Part shown: positions 20,565 to 32,700 of the stretch, in pieces
How the letters are laid out: each line of letters starts with the position of its first letter
How positions within the stretch are numbered: position 1 is the first letter of the stretch
Assembly (NCBI GenBank): GCA_947506155.1
Contig: CANNNV010000005.1
Coordinates: 1-44,918, forward strand
Length of the DNA: 44,918 bases
Reading direction: 5' to 3'
Source: Methylococcaceae bacterium
GTDB taxonomy: Bacteria; Pseudomonadota; Gammaproteobacteria; Methylococcales; Methylomonadaceae
Made by a program: the position numbers and the translations under genes
The notes under the pieces: generated by a model
What the model was told of the DNA's origin: nothing
Seen by the model: only the letters and a program-made list of their open reading frames with translations
The model's database searches: none

Positions 20565-22958
20565 TCAGAAATTCTGGCCGAAGTTGAATTGAAACATCTG
20601 TTTTTGATCTCCAGTCGTTGTCCCTATACTTGACGTTCCCGCAGCCACCGCATTTAACGGCAATGCCGCACTGACTGATAAAGCCCCGAATGGTGATAAC
20701 CACTCACCAGAAACCCCCGTAGAATATTTCAAATCGCTCATTGTAAATCCGTTATTAATTGAGCCTACATCCATAAAAGTTCCTATCCTGACTGATTTCG
20801 TCTCTGGCAAAAAGGGCACAGGGAAAAATAACTCAGCATTACCCAAAATTTTAGTGGAGCCTCCAAACGGATAACCGTTGGAATCTCTAGGGCCTAACGT
20901 ATTATTTCTAAAACCGCGAACCGAACCATTACCACCACCGTAATAATTCTCCCAGAACGGTAAGATAGTTGTCTTGCCATAACCACCGCCATAACCTATT
21001 TCACCATTGAGCTTAAAAGTAAGGTCTTTTGCTATCGGAAAATGAATTTGCTGTTTATAACCAATCTTATAATATTCCAAGTCACTACCAGGAACTGTTG
21101 CCGATGCAGAAAATCGCTGTTGCCCACCGCTATTGGCGAAGGTAGCTCGATTCAGCGTATCATGAGTCCAGCCCACTGTTGGCATTAATGTTAAAAAGGT
21201 GTCGCCGGTAGCCTTCACTAGAGGCCTAGGTGGATTATTGGGATTCCCAGCAACGTATCCGTTGGATAAATTGGCACAAATATCATTACCATTATTACCA
21301 TTTATAAAATCGCAAATTTGATTAGATGAATACGCCGTGGTACCTATCGTGGTATGTTTTGCATCGACATTAAAACCCACATGGTCGGTTTCATTCACCG
21401 GAATACCGAAATTTATCCCGGCATTCATGATATTAGTTGAATAACTGGCTAGATTTATTGCTGCTGCATTTCGTTTGGTATAACCCAAGCTATAGCCTTG
21501 ACTGACGCCATCCACGGTGAAATAAGGATTATTAAAGCCAAACTGATAGCTGGTTAGATAAAGACTATTATTAAAGGCGATATTGACCCGCTTGCCAGAG
21601 CCAAAAATATTGTCTTGGGCAATATTGGCATTTAACACAATGCCTTGGGTTTGAGAAAAACCGACACCTGCTGACAAATTTCCAGACGCTTTTTCTACTA
21701 CCGTATAATTAACATCAATCTGATCAGCTGTACCTGCGACCGGTGGCGTTTCCACATTCACTTCTTCAAAATAACCTAAGCGTTCGAGACGAGTTTTTGA
21801 TCGCGCAATCTTTGAACTTGAAGCCCAACTGGACTCCATTTGCCGCATTTCACGGCGCAGTACTTCATCACGGGTTTTAACATTACCCTTCATATTGATC
21901 CGTCTGACATAAACACGCTTGCCCGGATCGACAAAAAAAGTCATATCCACAGTTTTTTTAACTTCGTTGATGTCTGGCACCATGTTGACGTTAGCAAACG
22001 CATAGCCATCGTCTCCTAAACGATCAGACACTGCTTTGGAGGTTTCTGTGGCGCTTTTTCTAGAAAAAGTTTCTCCCGGACCAATCTTAACCAGTTTAAT
22101 AAGCTCTGCTGGTGCTACGACCAGATTACCAGCCAGCTTAACTTTTTCCAGTTTATAAATATCGCCCTCTTTAACATTGATGGTGACATAAATATCTTTT
22201 TTATCCGCAGTAATGGCCACCTGCGTCGACTCAATATTAAAGTTTATATAACCGCGATCCAGATAATAAGAACGCAAGGTTTCCAAATCTGCCTGCAACT
22301 TTTGCTTGGAATACTGGTCATTCTTAGTATAAAAAGATAAAAGATTAGACGTGCTTAATTCAAGATTTTTCAATAGCGTCTTATCATCAAACACATTATT
22401 TCCAACCACATTGATTTCCTTAATCTTGGCTACCCTGCCCTCGGAAATCTTAATCTGAATACCCACCCGATTGCGGGTCAAGGTAGATACATCCGTCTTA
22501 ATCTTTAAACCATATTTACCATGACTAAAATATTGCCGACTTAATTCCTGCTCAACTTTATCTAGCACCTGCTGGTCAAATACTTTTCCTTCGGCCAAAC
22601 CGATTTTCTTTAAGGCTTTGGTCAAATCGTCCTTGCTTAAATCTTTATTGCCTTCAAAAATTATTTTTGCAATCGAGGGTCGCTCTACCACATTAACAAT
22701 CAGCGTAGAACCCTCTTTTTCTAGGGTAATGTCTTTAAAAAAACCAGTTTTAAATAACGATTTGATGGCTGGTGATACGTTATCTAAGGAAAACTTTTCA
22801 CCAACATTGACCGGAAGATAATTATAAACGGTACCGACCGAGATACGTTGTAAGCCTTTAACTTGAATATCCCTTACAACAAATTCTTCGTCACCTTTAA
22901 CCACTTGGGAAACCAGCAGACACAGCAATAGCAAGCGAGTAAAAGTATTTAATTTCAT
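20565..22958 (-). CDS. bamA: Outer membrane protein assembly factor BamA
   Basis: 797 aa; POTRA repeats (FVVRDIQVKGLQRISVGTVYNYLPVNVGE) and C-terminal barrel with NYYGGGNGSVRGFRNNTLGPRD. Confidence 0.97.
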   Translation of the reverse strand: MKLNTFTRLLLLCLLVSQVVKGDEEFVVRDIQVKGLQRISVGTVYNYLPVNVGEKFSLDNVSPAIKSLFKTGFFKDITLEKEGSTLIVNVVERPSIAKIIFEGNKDLSKDDLTKALKKIGLAEGKVFDQQVLDKVEQELSRQYFSHGKYGLKIKTDVSTLTRNRVGIQIKISEGRVAKIKEINVVGNNVFDDKTLLKNLELSTSNLLSFYTKNDQYSKQKLQADLETLRSYYLDRGYINFNIESTQVAITADKKDIYVTINVKEGDIYKLEKVKLAGNLVVAPAELIKLVKIGPGETFSRKSATETSKAVSDRLGDDGYAFANVNMVPDINEVKKTVDMTFFVDPGKRVYVRRINMKGNVKTRDEVLRREMRQMESSWASSSKIARSKTRLERLGYFEEVNVETPPVAGTADQIDVNYTVVEKASGNLSAGVGFSQTQGIVLNANIAQDNIFGSGKRVNIAFNNSLYLTSYQFGFNNPYFTVDGVSQGYSLGYTKRNAAAINLASYSTNIMNAGINFGIPVNETDHVGFNVDAKHTTIGTTAYSSNQICDFINGNNGNDICANLSNGYVAGNPNNPPRPLVKATGDTFLTLMPTVGWTHDTLNRATFANSGGQQRFSASATVPGSDLEYYKIGYKQQIHFPIAKDLTFKLNGEIGYGGGYGKTTILPFWENYYGGGNGSVRGFRNNTLGPRDSNGYPFGGSTKILGNAELFFPVPFLPETKSVRIGTFMDVGSINNGFTMSDLKYSTGVSGEWLSPFGALSVSAALPLNAVAAGTSSIGTTTGDQKQMFQFNFGQNF

Positions 22959-23038
22959 AGGGGGAAGTCAAAATAAAACAGCAGAGTCAGTTGTACAAAA
23001 AACTGGCGGATTATAGCACAGTAAATATTTAATCTAGC

Positions 23039-24016
23039 TTAAGCCCGACAAATCGGAAAACTCAGCACCTCATCAATAGCCGTACTGCCAGACAACAGCA
23101 TCAACAAACGATCCAGGCCTATCGCCACACCCGAGCATTCCGGTAAGCCCGATTCCAGGGCCGCAACAAGACGCTGGTCTTTAACCGTAACTGGCAATTT
23201 TTGTTGCTGTCTAATTACTTGCTCTTTATCAAAACGTTCATTCTGTTCTTTAGGATCAATCAGCTCATAATAGCCATTGCCCAGCTCAATGCCGTTGATG
23301 AACAACTCGACGCGCTCGGCAAGCTGATGATTCTCCTCAGAAATTCTAGCTAATGACGACTGGCAAGCCGGATAACCGTAAACTAGACATAAAGCATTTT
23401 CACCTAAATAAGGCTGCACTTTATGACTGAATAAAAAATCCAGCCACAAGCCATGATCGTACCCGCAAAGAGAGATAGCCTCAGATAACTGGCTATCTCG
23501 GGCAAAAGCGCAGTAGTCCTGATAAGAAAAGATCAGCGGATTTAAACCCGTGTAGGAAACAAACACGTCCTGATAACTGACGCGCTGGGTTTCTTGTAAG
23601 CCTTGGTCGCTAAACAGTCCAGCAATCAGCTCAGCGATTTCATCCATTAACTGGGCAAGGCTAAAACCAACCCGGTACCATTCCAGCAGCGTAAATTCAG
23701 GATTATGGAAGCGTCCTGACTCACCATTACGAAAGGCCTTGCCTATTTGATAAATAGAACCGCTGCCCGCTGCCAATAAACGCTTCATTGCAAATTCGGG
23801 AGACGTTTGCAAAAACAGGGTTTGCCTGTGAGGCAACAAACAATAGTCAGTGGTAAAAAATTCCAGCTGGGGATCTGTCCCGCTACTGTGACTGAGCAGT
23901 GGCGTTTCCACTTCCAGTACTAATTTTTCCGCAAAAAACTGCCTTAGTTCGGCAAGCATCTTCGCTCTTAAGCGGATTAACTCCAGGCTGCAAGTCGGTT
24001 GCCAGTCATGCGTCAT
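23039..24016 (-). CDS. epmA: EF-P beta-lysine ligase (PoxA/GenX)
   Basis: Class II LysRS-like: LVLEVETPLLSHSSGTDPQLEFF; FRNGESGRFHNPEFTLLEWYR; SGVAIGLDRLLML. Lacks the LysRS anticodon domain. Confidence 0.95.
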   Translation of the reverse strand: MTHDWQPTCSLELIRLRAKMLAELRQFFAEKLVLEVETPLLSHSSGTDPQLEFFTTDYCLLPHRQTLFLQTSPEFAMKRLLAAGSGSIYQIGKAFRNGESGRFHNPEFTLLEWYRVGFSLAQLMDEIAELIAGLFSDQGLQETQRVSYQDVFVSYTGLNPLIFSYQDYCAFARDSQLSEAISLCGYDHGLWLDFLFSHKVQPYLGENALCLVYGYPACQSSLARISEENHQLAERVELFINGIELGNGYYELIDPKEQNERFDKEQVIRQQQKLPVTVKDQRLVAALESGLPECSGVAIGLDRLLMLLSGSTAIDEVLSFPICRA

Positions 24017-24585
24017 TATTCTTTTACGCGGGAAACATATTCGCCAGTGCGAGTATCAACCTTAATCAGCTCACCAATTTGTACAAACAATGGCACCCTG
24101 ACTACCGCACCGGTTTCCAAAACCGCCGGTTTTCCGCCACCGCCCGAGGTATCGCCGCGTACACCGGGATCTGTTTGGGTAATTGCCAAATCGACAAAAT
24201 TGGGAGGAGAAATTGCCAGCGGCGCATCATTCCATAAAGTTACCGTACAGGTATCCTGATCTTTAAGCCATTTACCCGACTCACCAACCACTTTTTCATC
24301 AGTTTGATACTGTTCAAAAGTATCCGGCACCATAAAATGTCTGAACTGACCATCGTTATACAGATACTGCATCTCAACATCGACTACATCGGCGCCTTCA
24401 AGCGACTCACCCGACTTAAAGGTTCTTTCCATCACCCGGCCGGTTTTCAGATTTCTAATTTTTACCCGGCTAAATGCCTGACCTTTGCCCGGCTTGACAA
24501 ACTCATTTTCAATAATCGCACAAGGGTCGTTATCCAACATAACTTTTAACCCGGCTTTAAACTCATTAGTACTGTAACTGGCCAT
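24016..24585 (-). CDS. efp: Elongation factor P
   Basis: [49 protein letters not shown]. Start set at MASYS; the 24714 ORF start is an upstream extension. Confidence 0.97.
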   Translation of the reverse strand: MASYSTNEFKAGLKVMLDNDPCAIIENEFVKPGKGQAFSRVKIRNLKTGRVMERTFKSGESLEGADVVDVEMQYLYNDGQFRHFMVPDTFEQYQTDEKVVGESGKWLKDQDTCTVTLWNDAPLAISPPNFVDLAITQTDPGVRGDTSGGGGKPAVLETGAVVRVPLFVQIGELIKVDTRTGEYVSRVKE

Positions 24586-24660
24586 TTTTCCCTCAAAGAC
24601 AATGTAAAATTTAAGCATTATAATAGAGCGGACAACTGATAGAAACTTTAATAATCTCTG

Positions 24661-25671
24661 ATGCCCAACCCACAGTCCGAAATTCAGCACTTTACCAAAA
24701 ACTGGCAACAACAACTTGCCGATGCTTTTGACAACATTGAAGACCTCTGCCGTTACCTAGACTTATCACCCGATGATTTGCCAATTTCGGTTGCTGCCAC
24801 TGAAAACTTTCCGTTACGCGTTCCATTAAGCTTTGCTGCCTGTATCGAAAAAGGCAATCCACGGGACCCTTTATTACGCCAGGTCTTGCCTGTTAACGAG
24901 GAACTAGCCGTTTATCCGGGGTTTAACACTGATCCTGTCGGTGATCTTGCCGCCGCAACTCAAACTGGTGTTTTACATAAGTACCAGGGCCGGGTTTTAT
25001 TTATCAACACCGGGAGCTGCGCCATCAACTGCCGATATTGTTTCCGCCGCAATTTCCCGTATTCAGAACTGCAACTAAGCAAACAAAAGGAACAGGCGGC
25101 GATACTATCGATACAAGAAGATGCCAGTATTACAGAAGTTATTTTAAGCGGAGGAGATCCCTTGCTGCTGAGTGACGCAAGATTAACTCGGTTGATGGGG
25201 CAATTAGCTGAAATCAAACATCTAAAACGTATCCGGATACACACGCGCCTGCCCATTGTTCTGCCCGCGCGGATAACCGATGAATTCATAGACACCCTGA
25301 AACTCAGCCCCAAACAAATTATCCTGATCCTGCATTGTAACCATGCAAATGAACTCAATGAGCGGGTGATTGTCGCCTGTAACACCTTAAAAAACAGCGG
25401 CATCACCTTGTTCAATCAATCAGTGCTGTTAAAAGGCGTGAATGATGATGCCGATATTTTATGTGACTTGAGTGAACAACTGTTCAGTCACGGCGTCATC
25501 CCCTATTATCTGCATTTACTGGATAAAGCCACAGGGACGGGGCATTTTGAAGTTTCTAAAGAGCGAGCGCTGGAACTCATACAGCAAGTTCAGGCCACCC
25601 TGCCCGGCTACCTAGTTCCCAAACTGGTCACAGAACAGACCGGTGCCGCGTCCAAACAGTATATATTTTAG
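24661..25671 (+). CDS. epmB: EF-P lysine 2,3-aminomutase
   Basis: Radical [18 protein letters not shown] (CxxxCxxC); [12 protein letters not shown]. Divergent from efp-epmA. Confidence 0.95.
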   Translation: MPNPQSEIQHFTKNWQQQLADAFDNIEDLCRYLDLSPDDLPISVAATENFPLRVPLSFAACIEKGNPRDPLLRQVLPVNEELAVYPGFNTDPVGDLAAATQTGVLHKYQGRVLFINTGSCAINCRYCFRRNFPYSELQLSKQKEQAAILSIQEDASITEVILSGGDPLLLSDARLTRLMGQLAEIKHLKRIRIHTRLPIVLPARITDEFIDTLKLSPKQIILILHCNHANELNERVIVACNTLKNSGITLFNQSVLLKGVNDDADILCDLSEQLFSHGVIPYYLHLLDKATGTGHFEVSKERALELIQQVQATLPGYLVPKLVTEQTGAASKQYIF

Positions 25672-25711
25672 GCGAGGCCTAGATGGCGGGTACCTTGCTA
25701 CAATGGCAAGT

Positions 25712-25744
25712 TTCTGGTTCACACGAGCCGCGTCTGAACCAGAA
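25712..25744. terminator. Hairpin between convergent epmB and ftsH
   Basis: Inverted repeat TTCTGGTTCA ... TGAACCAGAA in the convergent intergenic gap; no strong T-run. Confidence 0.5.
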
Positions 25745-25761
25745 TACTCAACGAAACTTAC

Positions 25762-27657
25762 TTAAACATGCCAGTCAGGTTTGGCAGCTTTTCCTTTCGG
25801 CGCTTTTTTAGGTTTCGATGATACACTCAATTTTACCTCATCTTCTTCTGCGGGTGGACGCGGGTCTTTGCCGGCCATTAAATCCTCAATCTGCAAGCGA
25901 TCGATGGTTTCCCATTTCATCAGCGCATCCGCCATTTTATGCAAAATGACAATGTGGTCTTTCAGTATGGTTTCAGCGCGTTGGTAATTACGATCTATCA
26001 CGGCGCGAATTTCCTCATCGATCAACTGTGCAACATTGTCCGATACCGAACTGCCGGGTGCACCGGGGTGACCCATAAATGGCCGTCCGCCTTCCTCGCC
26101 ATAAACCAGCGGGCCGAGCTTTTCTGAAAATCCCCAACGGGTCACCATGTTTCTAGCCAATTCGGTGGCGCGTTCAATATCATTGGACGCACCGGTGGTC
26201 ACGCGGTCACCCCCGTAAATCATCAGTTCAGCAATTCTGCCGCCAAATAAACTAGCTACCTGGCTTTCTAGTTTGCGTTTGCTAGCGCTGTATTGATCTC
26301 GGTCAGGTAGGAACATGGTGATGCCCAGCGCACGGCCTCGGGGCATGATGCTAACTTTATAAACAGCGTCATGATCGGGCGAGGTTTGTCCGACGATACA
26401 ATGCCCGGCTTCATGATAAGCGGTTAATAATTTATCTTCTTCGGTCATCACCATGGTGTGACGCTCGGCGCCCATCAGGATTTTATCCTTAGCTTTTTCC
26501 AGATCGCTCATGCTGACTTCCAGTTTGTTGGAGCGAGCAGCAAACAGCGCGGCTTCATTAATCACATTGGCAAGATCGGCGCCGGAAAAACCGGGTGTGC
26601 CTCGGGCAATGTATTTCAATTGAACGTCAGCGGCCGCAGGCACTTTTTTGATATGTACCGCCAGGATTTGTTCTCTGCCGCGCACATCGGGCAAGCCGAC
26701 ATTGACCTGACGGTCAAAGCGTCCCGGTCTGAGTAAAGCTTTATCCAGCACGTCGGCACGGTTGGTTGCAGCAATTACGATAACGCCTTCGTTGCCGTTG
26801 AAACCGTCCATTTCTACCAGCAACTGGTTGAGAGTTTGCTCTCTTTCGTCATTGCCGCCGCCCATGCCAGCACCACCGCGTTGACGGCCGACTGCATCGA
26901 TTTCATCAATAAAGATAATACAAGGCGCATGCTCTTTGGCCTGGACAAACATGTCCCTAACCCTGGATGCACCCACACCGACAAACATTTCAACAAAGTC
27001 CGAACCTGAAATGGTAAAAAATTTGACCCCCGCTTCACCAGCAATAGCTCTGGCGATCAGGGTTTTTCCGGTGCCCGGAGGGCCAACCATTAAAATGCCA
27101 CGAGGTATTTTTCCGCCCAATTTTTGGAACTTTTGCGGATCAGCCAAAAAGTCAACCAGTTCGGCAACTTCTTCTTTAGCTTCTTCACAACCAGCTACAT
27201 CACTGAAGGTAATGGTCATTTTGTCTTCTTCGAGCATTTTAGCCTTGCTCTTGCCAAAGCTGTTGCCGCCCTGACCGCCCTGACTGCGACGCATGAAAAT
27301 AATGAACACCAATATCATTAACAGCATAGGAAACCAGGAGATGAAAATTTTCATCAGCAAGGTTTCCTGCTCTGGCGGCCGGGTTCTGATCTGAACATTG
27401 GCGCTTAATAGATCGTCTATTAAATGTGGGTCGCCCGGATTGAAGGTTTGATAATTTTGACCGTCTGAGGTACGAAGATCAAGGTGCAAACCTGATACTT
27501 CGACGCGCTCGACTTGCCCATGCTTTACTTTGTCGATAAATTCCGAATAGGCCAGGGTATCTTGTATTGGAGGCGTCGATTTTAATCGGTCATAGATCAA
27601 ATAGGCTCCAGCAATGACAATGCTGAAAATCAAAATATTAAACAAATACTTCTTCAT
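25762..27657 (-). CDS. ftsH: ATP-dependent zinc metalloprotease FtsH
   Basis: [49 protein letters not shown] motif; HEAGH. Confidence 0.98.
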   Translation of the reverse strand: MKKYLFNILIFSIVIAGAYLIYDRLKSTPPIQDTLAYSEFIDKVKHGQVERVEVSGLHLDLRTSDGQNYQTFNPGDPHLIDDLLSANVQIRTRPPEQETLLMKIFISWFPMLLMILVFIIFMRRSQGGQGGNSFGKSKAKMLEEDKMTITFSDVAGCEEAKEEVAELVDFLADPQKFQKLGGKIPRGILMVGPPGTGKTLIARAIAGEAGVKFFTISGSDFVEMFVGVGASRVRDMFVQAKEHAPCIIFIDEIDAVGRQRGGAGMGGGNDEREQTLNQLLVEMDGFNGNEGVIVIAATNRADVLDKALLRPGRFDRQVNVGLPDVRGREQILAVHIKKVPAAADVQLKYIARGTPGFSGADLANVINEAALFAARSNKLEVSMSDLEKAKDKILMGAERHTMVMTEEDKLLTAYHEAGHCIVGQTSPDHDAVYKVSIMPRGRALGITMFLPDRDQYSASKRKLESQVASLFGGRIAELMIYGGDRVTTGASNDIERATELARNMVTRWGFSEKLGPLVYGEEGGRPFMGHPGAPGSSVSDNVAQLIDEEIRAVIDRNYQRAETILKDHIVILHKMADALMKWETIDRLQIEDLMAGKDPRPPAEEDEVKLSVSSKPKKAPKGKAAKPDWHV

Positions 27658-27912
27658 GTGTATCTCCTAGATACGACTGCTTAAATAACGAGCATTAATT
27701 AGCCGCATATGATAATCCTCATTTCATTGAAAACAAAATAGGACATTTCAAGAATCGCCGCTCAATGCCTCTTTAGCAATCAACTTGAATGACAGATCAA
27801 TGTTGCATAATGTCGGTACGTTACGTATTATTCTCAAAAACTGATTATTGTCGTTAGTCTCTGTGCTACTCAGCAGGGACTTCTATTCAAATGTTAATAA
27901 ACTGAAATCGCT

Positions 27913-29082
27913 ATGATAAATAATGAATTTGTCAATCCTGAACAGGAGCCAGGATCAGAAAGCTTCAGAAAAAATGAGAAACTTCAGCAAGCAAAAGACA
28001 CGGTGGGGCGCATGTTACGTTATGCGGTTGCCAATCCGGATATCGCATTAACTGATGAAATTATTCTCAATGGCGTACTGGCTTTACGCAAGAATACGAC
28101 GGACTATTCAAGCGACGATGAAGTTTTATTGTGGAAAGTGTATGCAAAGCTTGCCATCCTCATCAAACCAGCCTCCGATATCAGTATCCAGATTGCCGAT
28201 GGTCTGAAAGATACGGGGGTCTGTACGAATTTTGGAAATCTCGATGCTGCTGCTTTCTTGAACTCAACAGTAATACCGTTTTCCGGCTTTAATTCCTCAG
28301 GCAGTAAACTGGTAAAGAGATGTATCAGGGATTTAAATTACATCACCTTTTTTCTGATTTTTTTTGTCGGTTTTTATGTTTTTATTCAATGTTATATAGC
28401 CTTACTCTCAGATACGCTGACGCATTCGTCGCAGTTGCTGGTCAATCTTGAAACTCTACAGGCAACTGAGCGGTTAATTGACGCGCATACGCCTAACGCG
28501 CAACTGAAACAACTGGTCACTGCGCTTGAAATATTAGATACCCAGCTGTCAGCAGCTTCGCTGGCTTTAATCGATTTAACCAAACCATTAGAACACATCC
28601 ATTTTATCGATGTAAGCAATATGATGCTAAACACACTGGAAAATTGTGCACAAAATAACGCAACAGAGCAGAAAAAGTTATTGAAATGTCTGGCATTTGA
28701 ACGTGAGTATGGATCATCGATTTATGCGGTTTTATCCCGATATGTGTTGCCTTTATTATTGGGCTTTGTTGGCGCAACGGCTTATGTTGCCCGGCATACC
28801 TTATTTCTTCTGGCGACTAACAGCTATATGCCATCGCCCCGTGGCATGCTAGCGATGCGATTATGTCTGGGTGGCTTATTGGGCGCCATTAGCGGCATAT
28901 TTATTTCGTCGGGCACTAATGAGGCGTCAGGATTTAATATCAGTCTGACGCTTGCGGCATTAGTCATGGGCTATAGTGTTGAAGTTGCCTTTTCGCTATT
29001 TGATTCGGTCATAGATCGTATAAAAGTCTGGACCAAAAGCATGCGAAGTAACCAGGATGCTAACAAACCCTCTGTCGGATAG
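27913..29082 (+). CDS. Hypothetical multi-transmembrane protein
   Basis: 389 aa. Hydrophobic segments ITFFLIFFVGFYVFIQCYIAL, YVLPLLLGFVGATAYVA, LCLGGLLGAISGIFISSG, LTLAALVMGYSVEVAFSLF. Confidence 0.75.
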   Translation: MINNEFVNPEQEPGSESFRKNEKLQQAKDTVGRMLRYAVANPDIALTDEIILNGVLALRKNTTDYSSDDEVLLWKVYAKLAILIKPASDISIQIADGLKDTGVCTNFGNLDAAAFLNSTVIPFSGFNSSGSKLVKRCIRDLNYITFFLIFFVGFYVFIQCYIALLSDTLTHSSQLLVNLETLQATERLIDAHTPNAQLKQLVTALEILDTQLSAASLALIDLTKPLEHIHFIDVSNMMLNTLENCAQNNATEQKKLLKCLAFEREYGSSIYAVLSRYVLPLLLGFVGATAYVARHTLFLLATNSYMPSPRGMLAMRLCLGGLLGAISGIFISSGTNEASGFNISLTLAALVMGYSVEVAFSLFDSVIDRIKVWTKSMRSNQDANKPSVG

Positions 29083-29128
29083 CGTACGTTACGACTCCCA
29101 ACAGTTTTTTCATTACATCGGAGCTGCT

Positions 29129-29587
29129 ATGTCTAAACAAGTAAATCTACCAGGAATCGAGCTGGTTAAATCATTTGAAGGTTTAAAGCTTGAAGCTTAT
29201 CGTTGCCCGGCGGGGATTTTGACTATTGGCTATGGCCATACCGGTCAAGACGTGATACCCGGACTATCGATTAATCAACAACAAGCAGAGCAGCTATTGC
29301 AGGACGATTTGACTCATTCAGGATTAGGAGTGAAAAAATTGGTCAAAGTTGCATTAACCGACAACCAGTTTGCGGCACTGGTTAGCTTTACTTTTAATAC
29401 CGGCATCAATAGCTTAGCTTGTAGTACACTGTTAAAGCGGTTGAATCAAGGAGACTACCACGCCGTACCACCAGAGTTAGCTAAATGGGTTAAAGCAACC
29501 GATCCTAAAACTCAGCAAAAAATCACCTTGTCTGGCTTAATTAAGCGCAGGGCAGCAGAAGGCGCTTTATGGCTTAACAACGACTGA
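29129..29587 (+). CDS. GH24 (phage T4/lambdoid-type) lysozyme
   Basis: SFEGLKLEAYRCPAGILTIGYGHTG (E-x8-C-x5-T catalytic pattern); NQFAALVSFTFNTGINSLACSTLLKRLNQGDY. Start placed at MSKQVNLPG. Confidence 0.9.
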   Translation: MSKQVNLPGIELVKSFEGLKLEAYRCPAGILTIGYGHTGQDVIPGLSINQQQAEQLLQDDLTHSGLGVKKLVKVALTDNQFAALVSFTFNTGINSLACSTLLKRLNQGDYHAVPPELAKWVKATDPKTQQKITLSGLIKRRAAEGALWLNND

Positions 29588-29746
29588 TGCTAGATTCCAC
29601 AGTCGTTATGCCTTGAACTCTGGGAAAATTCACGTCACTCCCAATTAAACTCAATTCCCCGAATGTTATCTCGAAACTGGTGCTACAGAAATTATGGTAA
29701 AACAGGTAAACTAGCGCTAAGACAATTTTAGGACAACAAAATATCC

Positions 29747-32700
29747 ATGAATAACAAACTACTTACTTCCTACAACACCCTATCTACCGACGAGCAGCAA
29801 CTGCTACAGACTCTGTCAGTGATTTATGCGCCGGTAGGACAAACTGACTTCCAGGAACTATTAAAAAAAGCTGCTATTTTTCCCTCCAGCATCCTGGGGA
29901 TAATTAACAAACTGTTAAAGGATAAATTACAAAAAAGCGAGCTGATTGTAATTTCTGTTGACGGCTGGCAATGTCATCCGGCTATTACCGAAGCCATGAT
30001 GCGGCTTGCGGTACAACAGCCCTGGTTTAATAAGCTGGCGGCTTTTTTGATTGCCGATCACAAGTCTTATTACCCCGCTCGCGTAGGCATTGTTCACGAT
30101 ATAAAATTATTGCGTATTTTTATATATCAGCACAATGACACCGGGATTATCGCCAACATAAACCGGATCCGTTCGTATCATCCTATGGATTTGACTAAGA
30201 TCCTCGATAAAATCATCTTTGATGATTTTGATCCAGCGTGGTTTGCCAACTTTTCTGAAGCCATTAAGTTTTTAATCTTAAATCATTTTGTCGATGGCAG
30301 TCTTTGGTATTTAACGGATACCCGCTTGCACTATCAATTGCTGGAGCAGTTTTTTGGGGCAAACAAATCAGATAAGCCGGAGATAGTTCAAACCGTTATT
30401 GAACAACGCATGTTGCGCGGCAATTTTAACGATGCAGAAACCTGGTTGGCAAATGATACCTCCTGGTACGGTTTGCAAGTATTGGCTAGCGTGTGTTTTT
30501 TACAAAACCGTAATGATGAAGCTGTGGTGTTATTTACTGCTGCACTTAAAGCGCTTAAAAAAGAAACCGGCAAACGTAATATCAGCATTCAGGGCTTGTA
30601 CGGTTGTTTTTTTAGTCTGGCCTTATTGCGTACGCGTAATTTCAATAATCTGACTTTACTTAAACAAAACACCCAACTCACGATTAAGCATGGCCAGCAA
30701 GATGCGTTTTATTTGCTCAATTTAATCCTACTGGATGCGGTTGATATTTATCAAGGCAAGCTGACGGCAGAGCACAGCCATTATTTGTTCAAAAGTAATG
30801 ATTTTGCTTATGAGCGTTTATTTCAGGCCCTGTTGCTGTACTGGATAGGTGAGCTTGATGAAATGACGGCTGCGAATAAAGGCTATCTGGCGGGGCTGGC
30901 TAAGTTTTGTGAGCGAGCGCAGCAATACAATTTTGTCTGGTATGCAGCGGTTAGCTCGGGCCTGTTGCAGCGTCTGGATTATAAAAACCAGACCTGGGCT
31001 TGTGAACCTATAGCGCAGCAATATACAGCGTCACCGTTTACTGAAATTCTCGATTTATTGCCGCAAGCATCAAAATGGCAAAGAGCTTTGGATGCGTTAA
31101 CGCACTTGAAAGATGGGCCTTTAACAAGCTCGACTGATCAGCAAACTCGGATGATCTGGATATTAACCCTGGTGCTGAATCAGGCTGTGTTGGAGCCAAA
31201 AGAGCAAAAGCTGGGTAAAAGCGGCCGCTGGAGTAAAGGTCGTCCTATTTCGTTAAAGCGCCTGTACCATAATTTGTCCGAGTTTGATTATTTGTCTGAG
31301 CAGGATCGGCGTATTTGTGCCCAGGTTCAGATGGACAAGGAAAGCGATTACTGGGGCTATTCCAGTAAAGAGGTGTTCAGCTTGTCGGACGAGGCGATTT
31401 TGAGCGCGGTCGGACATCCGCATATTTATTGGCCTAACCAGGATTCTCCGGTAGAAATCAGCGTCGCCGAACCTCAGTTGCTGGTTAAAGAACAGCAAGC
31501 GAATCTGCATATTTCTTTGATTCCGCCCATTACTGGACAGAAAGTCATTGCCCAAAGAACCGCGAGCAACGGTTTGCTCGTTTACAAGATTAACGAATCA
31601 CATCGTCAGGTGGCTGAGATTCTGGGTAAAAAAGGCTTGACCGTACCGGCCTCGGCGCGTCAGCAGGTGATTGATTCTATCGCCTCGGTCGCGTCAATGT
31701 TGACAGTGCAATCTGATATCGGCGGCACTTCCAGTCATGCGCAAAGTGTAGTTGCTGACAGTCGCCTGCATGTGCATTTGCAACCGATCGGCCAAGGCAT
31801 ACAGATAGAGTTTTTCGTGCAACCGTTTGCAGGCGGCGGGCCGCTTTATAAACCCGGTGCGGGAGGAACAACAGTGTTGGCAGAAATTGACGGCAAGCAG
31901 TTGCAAACCACCCGTGATTTCAAGCTCGAAAAAAAGCAACTAAAACAAGTGCTGGCTGAGTGCCCGGAACTTTACGCTGAAAAAGACGCCAAATGGTTGC
32001 TGGATGATTCCGAAATGGCCCTGGAAGCCTTGTTGCATTTGCAGGCTTTGGGCGATTTTGCGGTGCTGGAATGGCCCAAAGGTAAAAAGATTCAGATCAG
32101 TCGCGAGGCCGGTTTAGCTCAAGTGCAGTTTTCGGTACGCAAGGAAAAAGACTGGTTCAGCGTCGAAGGTAGTTTACAGATTGATGAGCAGGAAGTGCTG
32201 GATATGCAGCATTTGATGCTGCTGTTAAACAGCTCATCTGGCCGTTTTTTAAAACTTGAAGACGGGCAGATTATCGCGTTAACTCAAGAATTACGTAAGC
32301 GTCTGGATGATTTATCTGGTTTGGGCGACGTGCAAAAAGACAAAGTACGTTTTCATCCATTGGCCGCGCAGGCTCTGGATGAAATAACCAGCGGCATGAA
32401 CATTAGTGCCAGTAAACCCTGGCAGGATCAGTTACGTCGGCTTAACGAAACCGGCGAATTAAATCCACAGCTGCCGTCAACCCTGCAAGGCGAATTGCGC
32501 GATTATCAATTGGAAGGTTATCAATGGATGTCGAGGCTGGCGCATTGGGGAGCAGGTGCCTGTCTGGCCGATGACATGGGACTTGGCAAAACCGTGCAGG
32601 CACTGGCCCTGATTTTATCCCGTGCTCCGGACGGACCTACGCTGATTTTGGCGCCGACTTCGGTGTGCATTAACTGGCTGGAAGAATGTCAGCGTTTTGC

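Noticed and set aside
24586-24714. N-terminal extension of EF-P in the ORF track
   Set aside because: Conserved EF-P starts at [12 protein letters not shown]; the extension overlaps the epmB promoter and 5' end and looks non-coding.
27658-27912. Sigma-32 heat-shock promoter for ftsH
   Set aside because: A CTTGAAA string is present on the minus strand, but no convincing -10 at the right spacing.
29057-29128. Upstream start for the lysozyme overlapping the membrane protein gene
   Set aside because: The lysozyme domain begins right after MSKQVNLPG; the upstream segment is the tail of the previous gene read in another frame.
29129-29587. Prophage remnant
   Set aside because: Only a lysozyme is present; no integrase, capsid, tail or terminase genes in the neighbourhood.
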